This document shows, one piece after another, positions 1 to 7,855 of a stretch of 64,000 nt of DNA. This DNA is from Klebsiella variicola. Lineage in GTDB: Bacteria > Pseudomonadota > Gammaproteobacteria > Enterobacterales > Enterobacteriaceae. The position numbers were made by a program, and so were the translations under genes. Numbering within the stretch: position 1 is the stretch's first letter; each line of letters begins with the position of its first letter. The DNA is taken from assembly GCF_000828055.2 (NCBI RefSeq), contig NZ_CP010523.2, forward strand, positions 2,604,001 through 2,668,000, given 5' to 3'. The notes beneath the pieces are model-generated. The model was not told the origin of the DNA and ran no database searches. It saw nothing but the letters and a program-made list of their open reading frames with translations.

Positions 1-1
1 T

Positions 2-253
2 CCTGCGGCACGCTGGGCCAGGGCGCTGTTTATGAGCCAGAGCACCTTTCGCCGGCATTTCCTGAAGCAGTTGGGCCTGTCATTTTCCGCCTGGCGTCAG
101 CGAGCCTGCGTGGTGAGCGCCCTGGCATGGTTGATAGCAGGGAAACCGGTGAACGAAGTGGCATTATCTCTTGGATACGATAATGCGTCCTCTTTCGCCA
201 CCATGTTCCGCCGCGTGACCGGGCAGCCGCCATCGTTTTATCACCCAGCCTGA
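2..253 (+). CDS. AraC-family transcriptional regulator, C-terminal part (cut by window edge)
   Basis: The frame is open to the first base of the window, so only the last ~83 residues are present and the true start lies upstream. The visible part is the AraC/XylS DNA-binding domain: a first helix-turn-helix (STFRRHF), then the linker and second helix-turn-helix (VNEVALSLGYDNASSFATMF) and the usual tail RRVTGQPPSFY. The effector-binding domain is outside the window, so ligand and targets cannot be read. An internal ATG at 32 exists, but nothing suggests it is used, because the in-frame sequence before it is coding-like. Confidence 0.85.
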   Translation, partial: PAARWARALFMSQSTFRRHFLKQLGLSFSAWRQRACVVSALAWLIAGKPVNEVALSLGYDNASSFATMFRRVTGQPPSFYHPA

Positions 254-456
254 TGCGTCGGGGAAGGGGACTCCGGCAGCATGTGTCGGAAATGAATGTC
301 GCTTTTATGGCGTTGCTATGCGCTAACGTAGTCATAAGACAGACAATCCGGGAATGCCTGGCTTGCGTCTTCAGGTACCCCTGCATTTAGTGGTGGCTAC
401 ATCCAGGCGGTTTATCTATTCTGCCTGTAACCGTGAGAAGACCGGAGTCTCTCTTT

Positions 457-681
457 GTGAACCATCTTATCGTTGAAAAAATCATCATCATCTTTCTTCT
501 CATCCTGTGGGGATTCGATACATTCAGAACCAGGAAAAGAAAACGTTATGATCCCGCCATTGAAGCCGCTGATGCCAGCGAACGCCATCAATGGCGCTAT
601 CTGAGATGGGGGTTTCGGATCATACAGGTGGTAGCGGGAGTGTATATCGTCGTGCAGTTGATTCAGGTTTTACTGAGATAG
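457..681 (+). CDS. small membrane protein, unknown function
   Basis: A protein of 74 residues with one strongly hydrophobic segment near the N-terminus (about residues 7-17, rich in Ile/Leu), a basic stretch (FRTRKRKRYD) and a second hydrophobic segment at the C-terminus (about 55-73). I chose the GTG at 457 because GGAG at 444-447 precedes it at good spacing. An earlier in-frame GTG at 433 has no ribosome binding site. I do not recognise a family. Two membrane spans with a charged cytoplasmic loop are inferred. It stands alone between an AraC-type gene and a hairpin repeat. Confidence 0.55.
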   Translation: MNHLIVEKIIIIFLLILWGFDTFRTRKRKRYDPAIEAADASERHQWRYLRWGFRIIQVVAGVYIVVQLIQVLLR

Positions 682-736
682 AGGCCGCCGGCAGGGCGGC
701 GGGACAGAACATCTGGCTGATCAGAATGAGGTCAGA

Positions 737-790
737 CAATAGCGGTTTTCACGTCGGCAAAGGGTAATGTCCGCTCTGTGCCAGGAGCGG
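737..790 (+). repeat. intergenic hairpin repeat A, copy 1
   Basis: The core TGTCCGCTCTGTGCC is followed by AGGAGCGG, so TCCGCTC and GAGCGGA-like arms can pair. An upstream AGCGG arm could pair instead with CCGCT. The copy lies 53 bp beyond the stop codon of the minus-strand hydrolase gene. Its core is identical to copy 2 at 4001-4023. Confidence 0.7.
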
Positions 791-843
791 AACTTACCCC
801 GATGAAGTAAATCCGGATTTTTGCCGGATAAACCCCCAATAAT

Positions 844-1539
844 TTACGTAGCAGGGATCCATTCAACAATAATTCTTGCCAACTCCCTGGGCTGTTCGAG
901 CGGAATCATATGGCCGCAATCCAGAATGATTCTTAACGACGCATAAGGTATGGCTTCGACCAATTCTTCTGCCTCCTTCATCGAACGGATGGCATCATCT
1001 TCACTGGCGATAACCAGTGTTGGACAACGTATCGTTGCAGAAGGTATACCTTGCCTGGATAAGGATGATTGCGTGATGAAGGCTTCAAATCCCAGAGAGC
1101 ATCCCATTTTCTGGATAGCTGAAATCATATCCTGATTTGATGTGTTTAGAGGGTGGAGTGACCGGGCAATAGCATGTCTGCTCAGCCCCTTAAAGGTTGT
1201 GGGGGACAATGACTGCACGCTTTTCCGCTTTTCTTCAGCTTCTAACGGCGTATCTTCCCGTAAGGAACTGGCAATAAGCACTAAGGACTCTACACGTTCA
1301 GGGAATTCTGCTGCCAGTTGTCGGGCAATATATCCTCCCATCGAAAAACCTATCAAAGAAAACTTCTCCGGTAGAAGAGTAATCAAATGCTGCACTACAT
1401 CATGAATGGTTCGTCCTTCAGTTACAGCTGCATGATGAACAATACAGTTTGACGGGAGATATGTTTCAAATTCATGCCAAAGCATTTCATTCAGCATAAA
1501 CCCAGGAATTAAAACGATTCTACGCGGCTTTAAACTCAT
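844..1539 (-). CDS. alpha/beta-fold hydrolase
   Basis: A single-domain protein of 231 residues, normal for small alpha/beta hydrolases. The nucleophile elbow is GFSMGG with Ser66. The likely acid is Asp181 or Asp182 in ASEDDAI, and the base is His210 in DCGHMIP. The substrate cannot be told from sequence; carboxylesterase or C-C hydrolase relatives are equally possible. It has no signal peptide, so it is probably cytoplasmic. It stands alone on the minus strand, upstream of the SDR remnant and the AraC gene that lie further along on the same strand. The body is relatively AT-rich compared with the GC-rich core further on, which hints at transfer. Confidence 0.85.
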   Translation of the reverse strand: MSLKPRRIVLIPGFMLNEMLWHEFETYLPSNCIVHHAAVTEGRTIHDVVQHLITLLPEKFSLIGFSMGGYIARQLAAEFPERVESLVLIASSLREDTPLEAEEKRKSVQSLSPTTFKGLSRHAIARSLHPLNTSNQDMISAIQKMGCSLGFEAFITQSSLSRQGIPSATIRCPTLVIASEDDAIRSMKEAEELVEAIPYASLRIILDCGHMIPLEQPRELARIIVEWIPAT

Positions 1540-1583
1540 AATTCTCGCTTAAATACATCAGTGTATTTATTGGATAAGACAGG

Positions 1584-1781
1584 TTAAAAATATCTTACTA
1601 ACAGCGACAATATCAAATTGCAGTCCTGGATAGGCGTTTGTCTATTTCCACAGAGTTTCTGAACGTTTCTAACGTTCTCCCAGGCTTCCTCCACCATCAA
1701 CAGGCTGATCCCGAATTGAGCAAGCTCTAATGCCCAGGTCCGTGTACAACCTACCAGAGCACTTTTCCGCTTCTCGCTCAA
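1584..1781 (-). pseudogene. remnant of a short-chain dehydrogenase/reductase gene
   Basis: The first ~26 residues of this short frame read KSALVGCTRTWALELAQFGI, the helix that follows the catalytic Tyr-x-x-x-Lys of classical SDR enzymes. After that the frame turns into non-SDR sequence and stops. There is no Rossmann domain, no catalytic Tyr in place and no good start codon. It directly follows and overlaps the end of the AraC gene on the same strand. I read it as a decayed SDR fragment, possibly once the regulator's partner gene. The match rests on one motif, so this remains moderate. Confidence 0.4.
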
Positions 1782-2707
1782 AGCTGACTGTCAGGTCCCT
1801 GCCCGGACCGTTTACGATATTCCCCCGCTGTCACTCCTGTGAAACGCTTGAATGCGCGGCCCAGAGTAATTCCTGAATCGTAGCCCACCATCTCTGCAAT
1901 CTTAGCCAGGGTCAATTGTGGATGTCTCAGTAAACAACGAGCACGGTACATTCTCCAGTGAGTGAGATAATCCCCGGGAGTGATTCCTATTATGTCCTTA
2001 AAATGAACTGCAAACGCGGAGCGCGACATCCCTGCTTCCGCAGCGAGCAGTTTGAGGCTCCATGGTCTCCCGATATCTCTGTGTATTTGTTTCACCACAC
2101 GGCTAAGACGGGGATCGGCAAGGGCGGCTATCCAGCTTTTATGTGTTTGCTCGCGTAAATAATGTGCTCTGATAGCCTGTACAAAAAATACGTCTGCAAG
2201 CCGGCTCACGACTATACGCGACCCCATGTGCGGTTCGGTACTTTCGATAGCCAGTAGTTTTAACGTCGCTTCCAAAAGTGGTGAACGGGCAGCGTCAGAG
2301 GGGATGACCACGACTGAGGGCAGCAGTGAAAGCAACGGTTCTGCTCCCGTAGTATCGAAGGAGAAATAGCCACAGAGAATATTGGCCACTTCGCCATCAC
2401 CTCCAAAACTGAGACTATTACCTGAACATTCAGCAAAGATATCTTCGCACCATTGTATTGGAGTAGAAGGGTTATCTACCAGAGAAAAAAGGGTCTCAGG
2501 CTTCACCAGGAACCCATCTCCTTGCCGCAGTTCAATGGGGTTTTCAACGCCTTCCACTATAAGCATTCCATGTCCAGAAACCATGAATCCAAAGCGAATT
2601 GAAGCACTTCTTACAAAGCTTATCCCCCACGGGGCATGCGGTAAAAGGCGTGAATAAAGTGCGCTTTTGAGACGCATAGCAGCAAATACATCATCGAGAG
2701 GATCCAT
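1778..2707 (-). CDS. AraC-family transcriptional regulator (cupin sensor + HTH)
   Basis: A protein of 309 residues. Residues ~8-190 form the AraC_N/Cupin_6-type sensor, with an early GMLIVEGVENPIELRQGDGFLV strand pattern. Residues ~205-300 carry two helix-turn-helix motifs (SLKLLAAEAGMSRSAFAVHF and KIAEMVGYDSGITLGRAFKR) and the family tail FTGVTAGEYR. AGAGGGA is correctly spaced before the ATG. It is transcribed away from the MDR oxidoreductase gene at 2820 with a 112-bp shared promoter region, so it probably controls that gene. The effector is unknown. Confidence 0.9.
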   Translation of the reverse strand: MDPLDDVFAAMRLKSALYSRLLPHAPWGISFVRSASIRFGFMVSGHGMLIVEGVENPIELRQGDGFLVKPETLFSLVDNPSTPIQWCEDIFAECSGNSLSFGGDGEVANILCGYFSFDTTGAEPLLSLLPSVVVIPSDAARSPLLEATLKLLAIESTEPHMGSRIVVSRLADVFFVQAIRAHYLREQTHKSWIAALADPRLSRVVKQIHRDIGRPWSLKLLAAEAGMSRSAFAVHFKDIIGITPGDYLTHWRMYRARCLLRHPQLTLAKIAEMVGYDSGITLGRAFKRFTGVTAGEYRKRSGQGPDSQL

Positions 2708-2819
2708 TTTTTCCCTCTTTCATGGACGGTTAGTCAGTAATAATGTCTTTTCAGTCATTCTACATCCAGTAAAAAAATTTTAAGGTAGCGACGTACTCAA
2801 CAAAACCAAAGAGAGCAAT

Positions 2820-3833
2820 ATGCATAGCTATCGACTTGAGAGTTTCGGAAGTTTACAAGGACTGAAGTTAATTGAGGAACAGCGGCCAGTCCCCGGGCGT
2901 AATCAGGTTCTGATAAAGGTCCGCGCCTGTAGTCTTAATTATCGTGATCTGGCCATTCTGTACGGAACAGGCACATTAACCCCTAAAGCCGGGCTGATCC
3001 CTTTATCGGACGGGGCTGGTGAGGTCGTGGCTACAGGCGATTCTGTGAGCCTGTTTAAAAAGGGGGATCGGGTTGTGGGAACCTTCTTTCCTCACTGGTT
3101 TGGTGGAGCACGGGATGCCGCTGCAGGGAGAGGAACTTATGGCACTCAGGCCGATGGATGGTTAACCTCATACAAGGTGGTTGATGAAGAGTCTCTGGTT
3201 TCAGTACCTGATTACCTGAGCTGGGAACAGGCTGCCACTCTCCCTTGCGCAGCAGTTACAGCATGGAACAGCCTTCAACAGTCGCGGTCTGTATTACCGG
3301 GAGAGACTGTGCTTACCCAGGGCACCGGTGGAGTCTCACTGTTTGCGGTGCAGCTCGCCAAAATCATGGGGGCACGCGTTATTGCGTTAACGTCAAATGA
3401 TGTAAAAGCACAGCTATTGTCGGCGCTTGGTGCCGATCATGTCATCAATTACCAACATTATCCTGAATGGTCAGTAAAAGTCCGGGAACTGACACAAGGC
3501 AGGGGGGTTGACCGTATTGTGGAAATTGGCGGGCCGGGAACCTTAAATCAGTCTTTACTCTCCGCAGCGCCGGGAGGGGAAATTGCTCTGCTGGGCTTTG
3601 TTGCACAGGGAAGTGCATCAGTCGATTTTATGACTTTGTTCAAAAGTGGCGCAACTGTAAGACCTTTCAGTGTTGGCAGCCGCGAGGATTTTATCGCTAT
3701 GAATCGGGCGCTGGTAAAAAGTCAGCTTCAGCCGATTATAGACAGGGTATTCGAGTTTGAACATGCTGTTGAAGCATGGCGATATTTTGAAAGCCAGCAA
3801 CATACTGGCAAAGTGGTCATCACGATGAATTGA
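2820..3833 (+). CDS. zinc-independent MDR oxidoreductase (NAD(P)-dependent alcohol dehydrogenase / quinone reductase type)
   Basis: A protein of 337 residues with the medium-chain dehydrogenase layout: an N-terminal GroES-like domain, a Rossmann domain with the nucleotide loop GTGGVS at 168-173, and a C-terminal return to the catalytic fold (HTGKVVI). The catalytic zinc signature GHE is replaced by SDGAGEV and there is no structural zinc cysteine cluster. It therefore belongs with quinone oxidoreductase-like members rather than zinc alcohol dehydrogenases. It is divergent from the AraC regulator at 1778-2707, its likely controller. The substrate is not predictable; detoxification of quinones or enals is a family-level guess. 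Confidence 0.9.
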   Translation: MHSYRLESFGSLQGLKLIEEQRPVPGRNQVLIKVRACSLNYRDLAILYGTGTLTPKAGLIPLSDGAGEVVATGDSVSLFKKGDRVVGTFFPHWFGGARDAAAGRGTYGTQADGWLTSYKVVDEESLVSVPDYLSWEQAATLPCAAVTAWNSLQQSRSVLPGETVLTQGTGGVSLFAVQLAKIMGARVIALTSNDVKAQLLSALGADHVINYQHYPEWSVKVRELTQGRGVDRIVEIGGPGTLNQSLLSAAPGGEIALLGFVAQGSASVDFMTLFKSGATVRPFSVGSREDFIAMNRALVKSQLQPIIDRVFEFEHAVEAWRYFESQQHTGKVVITMN

Positions 3834-3971
3834 AGCAGAAAGAGCCCTGGTGCCCACTAAAGGCCGGGGCTTATGCCATAAGAGCAGACAGGTTTGTTCG
3901 TCGATGATGATTTCCTGCAGTTAAACGCCTCACCTCGATATTGTCTGCGTTTTACGAACTTCCGTTTTTCA

Positions 3972-4026
3972 CTCATAGCGGACCTTCAAATCAGTTAGTT
4001 TGTCCGCTCTGTGCCAGGAGCGGACA
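3972..4026 (+). repeat. intergenic hairpin repeat A, copy 2
   Basis: The most complete copy. AGCGGACCTT is followed about 20 bp later by GTCCGCTCTGTGCCAGGAG and CGGACATT. GTCCGCT can pair either with the upstream AGCGGAC or with the downstream AGCGGAC, so two mutually exclusive stems are possible. The core ends 43 bp past the stop codon of the minus-strand amidotransferase gene. Confidence 0.75.
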
Positions 4027-4065
4027 TTAAAATCAAAACCGATGGCAAGCTCACCGAGCATGACA

Positions 4066-4791
4066 TTATGCTTGCGCTGCTTTGTAACGTACTTCCAGCT
4101 TATCCAAAAAGCCAAAAAGTACTTGATTCATTTCACTGTAATCGTGCGCCCGGAGCGCTTCAGGCGTGTCAACGAAACGATATTCTGCTGCACGGCTCAG
4201 GTCTTTCTCAGAATGAGCGATCAACCGTTCTACAACGTCCAATGTGAGCTCCATGTGGCACTGGAAACCAAAGACGCGGTCTGAATAGGCAACGATCTGC
4301 CGCGGACAGCCTTCGCTGTAAGCAATAATTTTGGCCTCTGGCGTCAAACCTGGCATGTCGTTATGCCAGTGACCCACTGCCAGTGTTTCCCCAAAGTGAG
4401 AGAACATCTCATCCTTCCTGCCGTCTTCGGTCAATGTGATCGGGAATTTACCAATCTCTTTTTCCGGGCTATGAGAGAACGGCGCGCCCAGCGCTTCACC
4501 GATTAGCTGTGAACCCAGGCAGATACCGATCACCGCCTTACCGGTTTTAACCGCGGAAGCAATCAGCGCCTGTTCCGCTTTAGCATTAAAGTGCAGGCAC
4601 GCTTCAAGCGTGGTGTCCGGATCTTGCGGACCGCCCATAACGATAAGAAAATCGATGCCTACGGCGTCAGCAGGTAGCCGATCGCCTGCATAGACGCGTG
4701 AGTAAGTTACATCATGACCCTGGTTTATTGCCCAGGTTTCATAGGCGCCCGGGGCTTCAAAACTTTCATGTACGATAAAGTGTACACGCAT
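4066..4791 (-). CDS. class I glutamine amidotransferase-like protein (GMP synthase-like, YfeJ type)
   Basis: A protein of 241 residues consisting of one class I glutamine amidotransferase domain. The nucleophile Cys91 sits in GICLGSQ, and His179 with Glu181 in FQCHMEL complete the triad. There is no synthetase or ligase domain, so it is a free-standing glutaminase-like unit whose acceptor protein is unknown. The oxyanion-strand GGPQDPD (53-59) is also typical of the free-standing members. GGAG lies upstream of the ATG. It is divergent from the AraC gene at 4884 across a 92-bp gap, so it is probably that regulator's target. The stop is followed by repeat A copy 2. Confidence 0.88.
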   Translation of the reverse strand: MRVHFIVHESFEAPGAYETWAINQGHDVTYSRVYAGDRLPADAVGIDFLIVMGGPQDPDTTLEACLHFNAKAEQALIASAVKTGKAVIGICLGSQLIGEALGAPFSHSPEKEIGKFPITLTEDGRKDEMFSHFGETLAVGHWHNDMPGLTPEAKIIAYSEGCPRQIVAYSDRVFGFQCHMELTLDVVERLIAHSEKDLSRAAEYRFVDTPEALRAHDYSEMNQVLFGFLDKLEVRYKAAQA

Positions 4792-4883
4792 GAGGTTAAG
4801 CTCCTGTAATATCTTTGATGATCAAAATGATAAGTCACGCACCCATTGCCTAAGGCTCTACTCCGGGTGGTTCCAGTTTCGAT

Positions 4884-5684
4884 ATGATAATGGCAGGGGC
4901 TAAATCTGAAATGCCAGGTAGTATAGATAAAGCGCCAAGACATGATGAGGCCACAGGCTGGTCCAGTACTGCGATAAGCTATCAACGCGGCGAGGTAGAT
5001 CCTCCCCATCATCATGTTGAGGGGCAGCTACTCTTCGCCACCAGAGGGGTTATGCTGGTGCAAACAGAGAGTGACCGTTGGGTGATCCCTCCTCAGCGAG
5101 CATTATGGCTACCGCCTTTGCATATCCATAGTTACCATCTGCTTTCACAAACTGATCTCAGGGCGATCTATTTCAGCAGTAGCCTTATCGCAGAATGTAC
5201 GAGCTTTACGAAGAGTCAACAGGTGCATGTGATCACGGCTACGCCATTAGTCAAAGAGCTTATCGCTGGGCTGTTCAGTGAGGACTACGCCAGACCGAGT
5301 CAACGGAAGATAGCTTTGTTGCTTCTGGAAATTCTCAGCGAGGCTCCACCTTTAACGATGGCGCTTCCCATGCCGAATGATGAGCGATTATTTAGCGCGG
5401 CCAGATCGCTACTGGTCAATCAGCGCTGGGAGGCATCGCTGAGCGAGCTGGCTTTTATGTCGGCCATGTCGGAACGGACCTTTTCCCGCTTGTTTATGAA
5501 GGATACAGGCTTTAGTTTTAGAACATGGAAGCAGAGAGCCAGAATTTGCGCTTCGTTGGATCTTCTCGCGAACGGCGTTCCAATCAAACAGGTAGCTTAC
5601 CAGCTTGGTTTCTCATGCCCGGCGGCCTTTACCGCTGCTTTTCGCTGCATTCTGGGGGCAACGCCACGCGATTTTGTGCCTTAA
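4884..5684 (+). CDS. AraC-family transcriptional regulator (small cupin + HTH, NimR/RclR-like)
   Basis: A protein of 266 residues. The N-terminal ~110 residues form a short cupin with the metal-site style HHHVEGQ and a later H-x-H pair (LHIHSYH), as in regulators that sense small molecules through a cupin. Residues ~170-265 are the AraC DNA-binding domain (LSELAFMSAMSERTFSRLF and IKQVAYQLGFSCPAAFTAAF, ending GATPRDF). An alternative ATG lies at 4890. It is divergent from the glutamine amidotransferase gene, and regulation of that gene is the simplest inference. Confidence 0.88.
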   Translation: MIMAGAKSEMPGSIDKAPRHDEATGWSSTAISYQRGEVDPPHHHVEGQLLFATRGVMLVQTESDRWVIPPQRALWLPPLHIHSYHLLSQTDLRAIYFSSSLIAECTSFTKSQQVHVITATPLVKELIAGLFSEDYARPSQRKIALLLLEILSEAPPLTMALPMPNDERLFSAARSLLVNQRWEASLSELAFMSAMSERTFSRLFMKDTGFSFRTWKQRARICASLDLLANGVPIKQVAYQLGFSCPAAFTAAFRCILGATPRDFVP

Positions 5685-5720
5685 ACCGGGAAACCCTCAA
5701 AGCGGTCTTTGAGACTGTCA

Positions 5721-5805
5721 TGGGCATATTACCAGACGCAGAAACCCTGCGAGGGTAGGGGTATCCCGCCTTTGCTGTTGAGAAAGGTAGTTTAATTTGC
5801 ACCCG
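5721..5805 (+). repeat. intergenic repeat B, copy 1
   Basis: This stretch begins TGGGCATATTAC and runs through GCAGAAACCC, TATCCCGCC and TTTGCTGTTGAGAAA to TTTAATT. By eye it matches 9905-9987 at more than four bases in five, in the same orientation. It lies 36 bp after the stop of the plus-strand AraC gene. Confidence 0.7.
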
Positions 5806-6063
5806 ACACACTCTCATTGATTAAAGCACGGAGTGGAGATTACTGCGGTCCACAGTTCTGACAAACCGTGAAAGAGAAGGCCTGCATGAAGAAAAAAGGT
5901 GTCGCGATGCGTGATGAAATTACCTTATGACAGACCTTGCGGTGATTTACGGCACCGGGTGGATTCCGGACGCTGTGAGCCAACTCATTGCTACGAAGCC
6001 TGATTCTGCTGTACCTCAGGCCATATGATAGCCTGCACAACAATCACATACCGTCCATTAATG

Positions 6064-6094
6064 CGTCCAGGGGAGTACTCCCGGGCCCTGGACG
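6064..6094. repeat. perfect inverted repeat with inner palindrome
   Basis: CGTCCAGGG (6064-6072) pairs with CCCTGGACG (6086-6094), and the loop contains the self-complementary GGGAGTACTCCC. It sits just beyond repeat A copy 3, downstream of the minus-strand GNAT gene. There is no T-run, so it is not a typical intrinsic terminator. It could be a transcript-end hairpin or a protein-binding palindrome. Confidence 0.5.
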
Positions 6095-6118
6095 TCCCCT
6101 GTGTGCCAAAAGCGGAAG
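6093..6118 (+). repeat. intergenic hairpin repeat A, copy 3 (diverged)
   Basis: CGTCCCCTGTGTGCCAAAAGCGG aligns with the repeat A core, with changes in the stem. It ends 31 bp before the stop codon (on the plus-strand scale) of the minus-strand GNAT gene, the same relative position as the other copies. Confidence 0.5.
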
Positions 6119-6145
6119 TAGGCTGAAGATAAATTAGCATTGCTG

Positions 6146-7045
6146 TTAGTCGTGGGTGCTGCAGATGGGTAGAAATTGATAACTTAGGATGCAAGTTCGT
6201 CCCGCTCTTTCTGCAGTTTTCATCGAGGGTATATTCTCCGGAATAATTGTGCCCATATACAAAGATAGTTCCGAATCGGAATGAGTTAATAATCGGTACA
6301 GCAGGCGTTGCGCTCGGGCCGACAATGATCGACCACGAAAAGCAGGAAGTATTACTTTGTCAGTAATACGATATCCTCTCAGAAAAGCGAGGTTTCCTTT
6401 CTGGCATATTAGCAACCCGGCGCGAACATCGTTTTCATAGATAATATATACTTCTCTCTCAGAAATATGGTCACACAACTCTTCGTCATCAACTGCTACC
6501 AAATTACTTGCAGACAGTTCACGAACTGTCTGCCATGTATGCTTATAGGCATCGCCCAGAGCCTGACAACACCAGTCAAAATCTTCGTATGTCGCCACTT
6601 GCAAAGTAAGAGATTTATCATTGAATTCAGGGGGTTCAGAAAAAGACGTGGCATATATATACTGGTCGGGAATACCCTGCGGGAAGGACTGGCCTGGCAC
6701 AAGAATGCGGACATACTGAGCTCTGAGTTGTGACCATTCCTTACTAATGAGTTCTAATGCAGTATGATTTAGGTCAGAATCCATACCTACAATATCAATA
6801 AAAGGTTTGTTAATATTTCCGCCCTGATAACGGGGGCCAGTAAGAAATTGCTTTCCATCAATTTTTAGTTTTCGTTGTAAAAAATATTCCTGACATAATC
6901 CAGTTTCTCTCCAGGGAAATCGCGCCGAGAAACTTCTGTCTGTACACCTCGATTCCTGCTCTGACAACCATTGTTTTAACCATGAACGTAGAGTAACTTC
7001 AGGCACAGGTAGCCTGGCATATTGAGATAGCATGTAAGATAGCAT
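6146..7045 (-). CDS. GNAT-like acetyltransferase, two-domain, substrate unknown
   Basis: A protein of 299 residues. The C-terminal half has the acetyl-CoA-binding pattern of the GNAT fold: a strand (VYIIYENDVRAGLLI), then LPAFRGRSLSARAQRLLYRLL in place of the usual pyrophosphate loop and helix, then GTIIPENIPSMKTAERAG, the motif B region seen in N-acetyltransferases. The N-terminal half is a weaker, perhaps degenerate, second domain with a substrate-recognition role. The gene is clearly AT-rich against the rest of the chromosome, suggesting transfer. The start at 7045 has a poor upstream site, and the ATG four codons inside (7033) is an alternative. Confidence 0.65.
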   Translation of the reverse strand: MLSYMLSQYARLPVPEVTLRSWLKQWLSEQESRCTDRSFSARFPWRETGLCQEYFLQRKLKIDGKQFLTGPRYQGGNINKPFIDIVGMDSDLNHTALELISKEWSQLRAQYVRILVPGQSFPQGIPDQYIYATSFSEPPEFNDKSLTLQVATYEDFDWCCQALGDAYKHTWQTVRELSASNLVAVDDEELCDHISEREVYIIYENDVRAGLLICQKGNLAFLRGYRITDKVILPAFRGRSLSARAQRLLYRLLTHSDSELSLYMGTIIPENIPSMKTAERAGRTCILSYQFLPICSTHD

Positions 7046-7145
7046 AAAAATATTTTACCCTTGGATGTAAAAATGTTTTTTTAAACAAATCAGAATAGTT
7101 CTACTCTCATTTTATTACCAATTATAGCTGGCACGTCCGCTCCTT

Positions 7146-7203
7146 GCTCAATGCGGACCTTTAGCTCGACACCTTGTCCGCTCCGCGCCAGAAGCGAACA
7201 GTG
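7146..7203 (+). repeat. intergenic hairpin repeat A, copy 4
   Basis: TGCGGACCTTTAG is followed by TGTCCGCTCCGCGCCAGAAG and CGAACAG. The two-arm layout of copy 2 is retained. The core ends 49 bp beyond the stop codon of the minus-strand ASCH gene. Confidence 0.65.
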
Positions 7204-7246
7204 TTATCAGTGGTCAGTGATAAAACGTCAACCCGTTGACCTTGTC

Positions 7247-7657
7247 TCACAGCACTTCAACCACTTCAAATTCTTCTGCGATCAACTCCATATCTTCAGA
7301 AAAATGACCTTCGCAGCTGAAAAATCTCTGATGCTCTCTCTTCCAGTATTCAAGGCTTAAATCGCCTTCACCTTCTTTGCGGGCGAACGCTTCTGTGACA
7401 TCACAAAAACGAACCAGCTGCATCGAAATCAGTCTGATCACGCAAACTGGAACATTCTGGCCATCAAGAATAATGTGATAACTCCCTATCCTCGGAGCAG
7501 ATTCTTCCTGCTGGTAAGAGGCAAAAGATCCGCAAGAGGCCGTTTTTATCCCTTTTTTGATCAGTTCCGCAAGCTCGTTAGCCAGCTCCGGACTGTCACC
7601 CATTTGCCAGGCGTCTGCGCCGGGATACTTCTTTTTTATTTCCTCAACCTCAACCAT
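7247..7657 (-). CDS. ASCH domain protein
   Basis: A protein of 136 residues with the ASCH pattern: an early WQMGDSPELANELAELIKKGIKTAS helix leading into the G-x-K-T/S-A-S motif, a strand with PRIGSYHIILDGQNVPVCVIRL, then the charged AFARKEGEGDLSLEYWKREHQRFF segment typical of this family. ASCH proteins share the PUA-like fold and are thought to act on or bind RNA; some hydrolyse N4-acetylcytidine. I chose the ATG at 7657 because AAGGG lies 8 bases before it. A longer frame to 7696 has a badly placed site. It stands alone between two repeat A copies. Confidence 0.85.
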   Translation of the reverse strand: MVEVEEIKKKYPGADAWQMGDSPELANELAELIKKGIKTASCGSFASYQQEESAPRIGSYHIILDGQNVPVCVIRLISMQLVRFCDVTEAFARKEGEGDLSLEYWKREHQRFFSCEGHFSEDMELIAEEFEVVEVL

Positions 7658-7755
7658 GAAAATCCCTTCGTTATCGTCAATGAAAAGAAATGGCATACCT
7701 TTTTTAACAAGAGCGGTCCCAACATTATCAGCGATATCTTTCTTTAGATAGTGTG

Positions 7756-7822
7756 GTCCGTTCTTCGCTCAAAACAGACCTTAAGGGCATTTAACGCGTT
7801 TGCTCTGTGCCAGAAACGTAAG
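7756..7822 (+). repeat. intergenic hairpin repeat A, copy 5 (diverged)
   Basis: TTCGCTCA, then ACAGACCTTAAG, then CGTTTGCTCTGTGCC and AGAAACGTAAG follow the repeat A order. Both arms differ from the other copies (CGTTT and AAACG) but can still pair, which looks compensatory. The core ends 37 bp beyond the stop codon of the minus-strand LysR gene. Confidence 0.55.
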
Positions 7823-7855
7823 TTAACTTCAAGACGAGCCATAAAGTCGCCTGTC

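Larger units (their letters stand above)
5685..6145. other. gene-free stretch with two repeat elements
   Basis: This 461-bp gap holds a copy of repeat B (5721-5805), a perfect 9-bp inverted repeat with an inner palindrome (6064-6094) and copy 3 of repeat A (6093-6118). Short frames of about 33 codons occur around 5927-6030 but have no recognisable product. I see no RNA gene or promoter I can defend. Confidence 0.5.

Noticed and set aside
4000-4284. Plus-strand frames over the end of the amidotransferase gene
   Set aside because: They begin inside repeat A and run antisense to a gene with an intact catalytic triad.
737-7822. Repeat A copies as integron attC sites
   Set aside because: The genes sit in one direction relative to the repeats, which is suggestive, but the conserved GTTRRRY/RYYYAAC core sites are not present, no integrase is seen and the cassettes contain promoters and divergent gene pairs.
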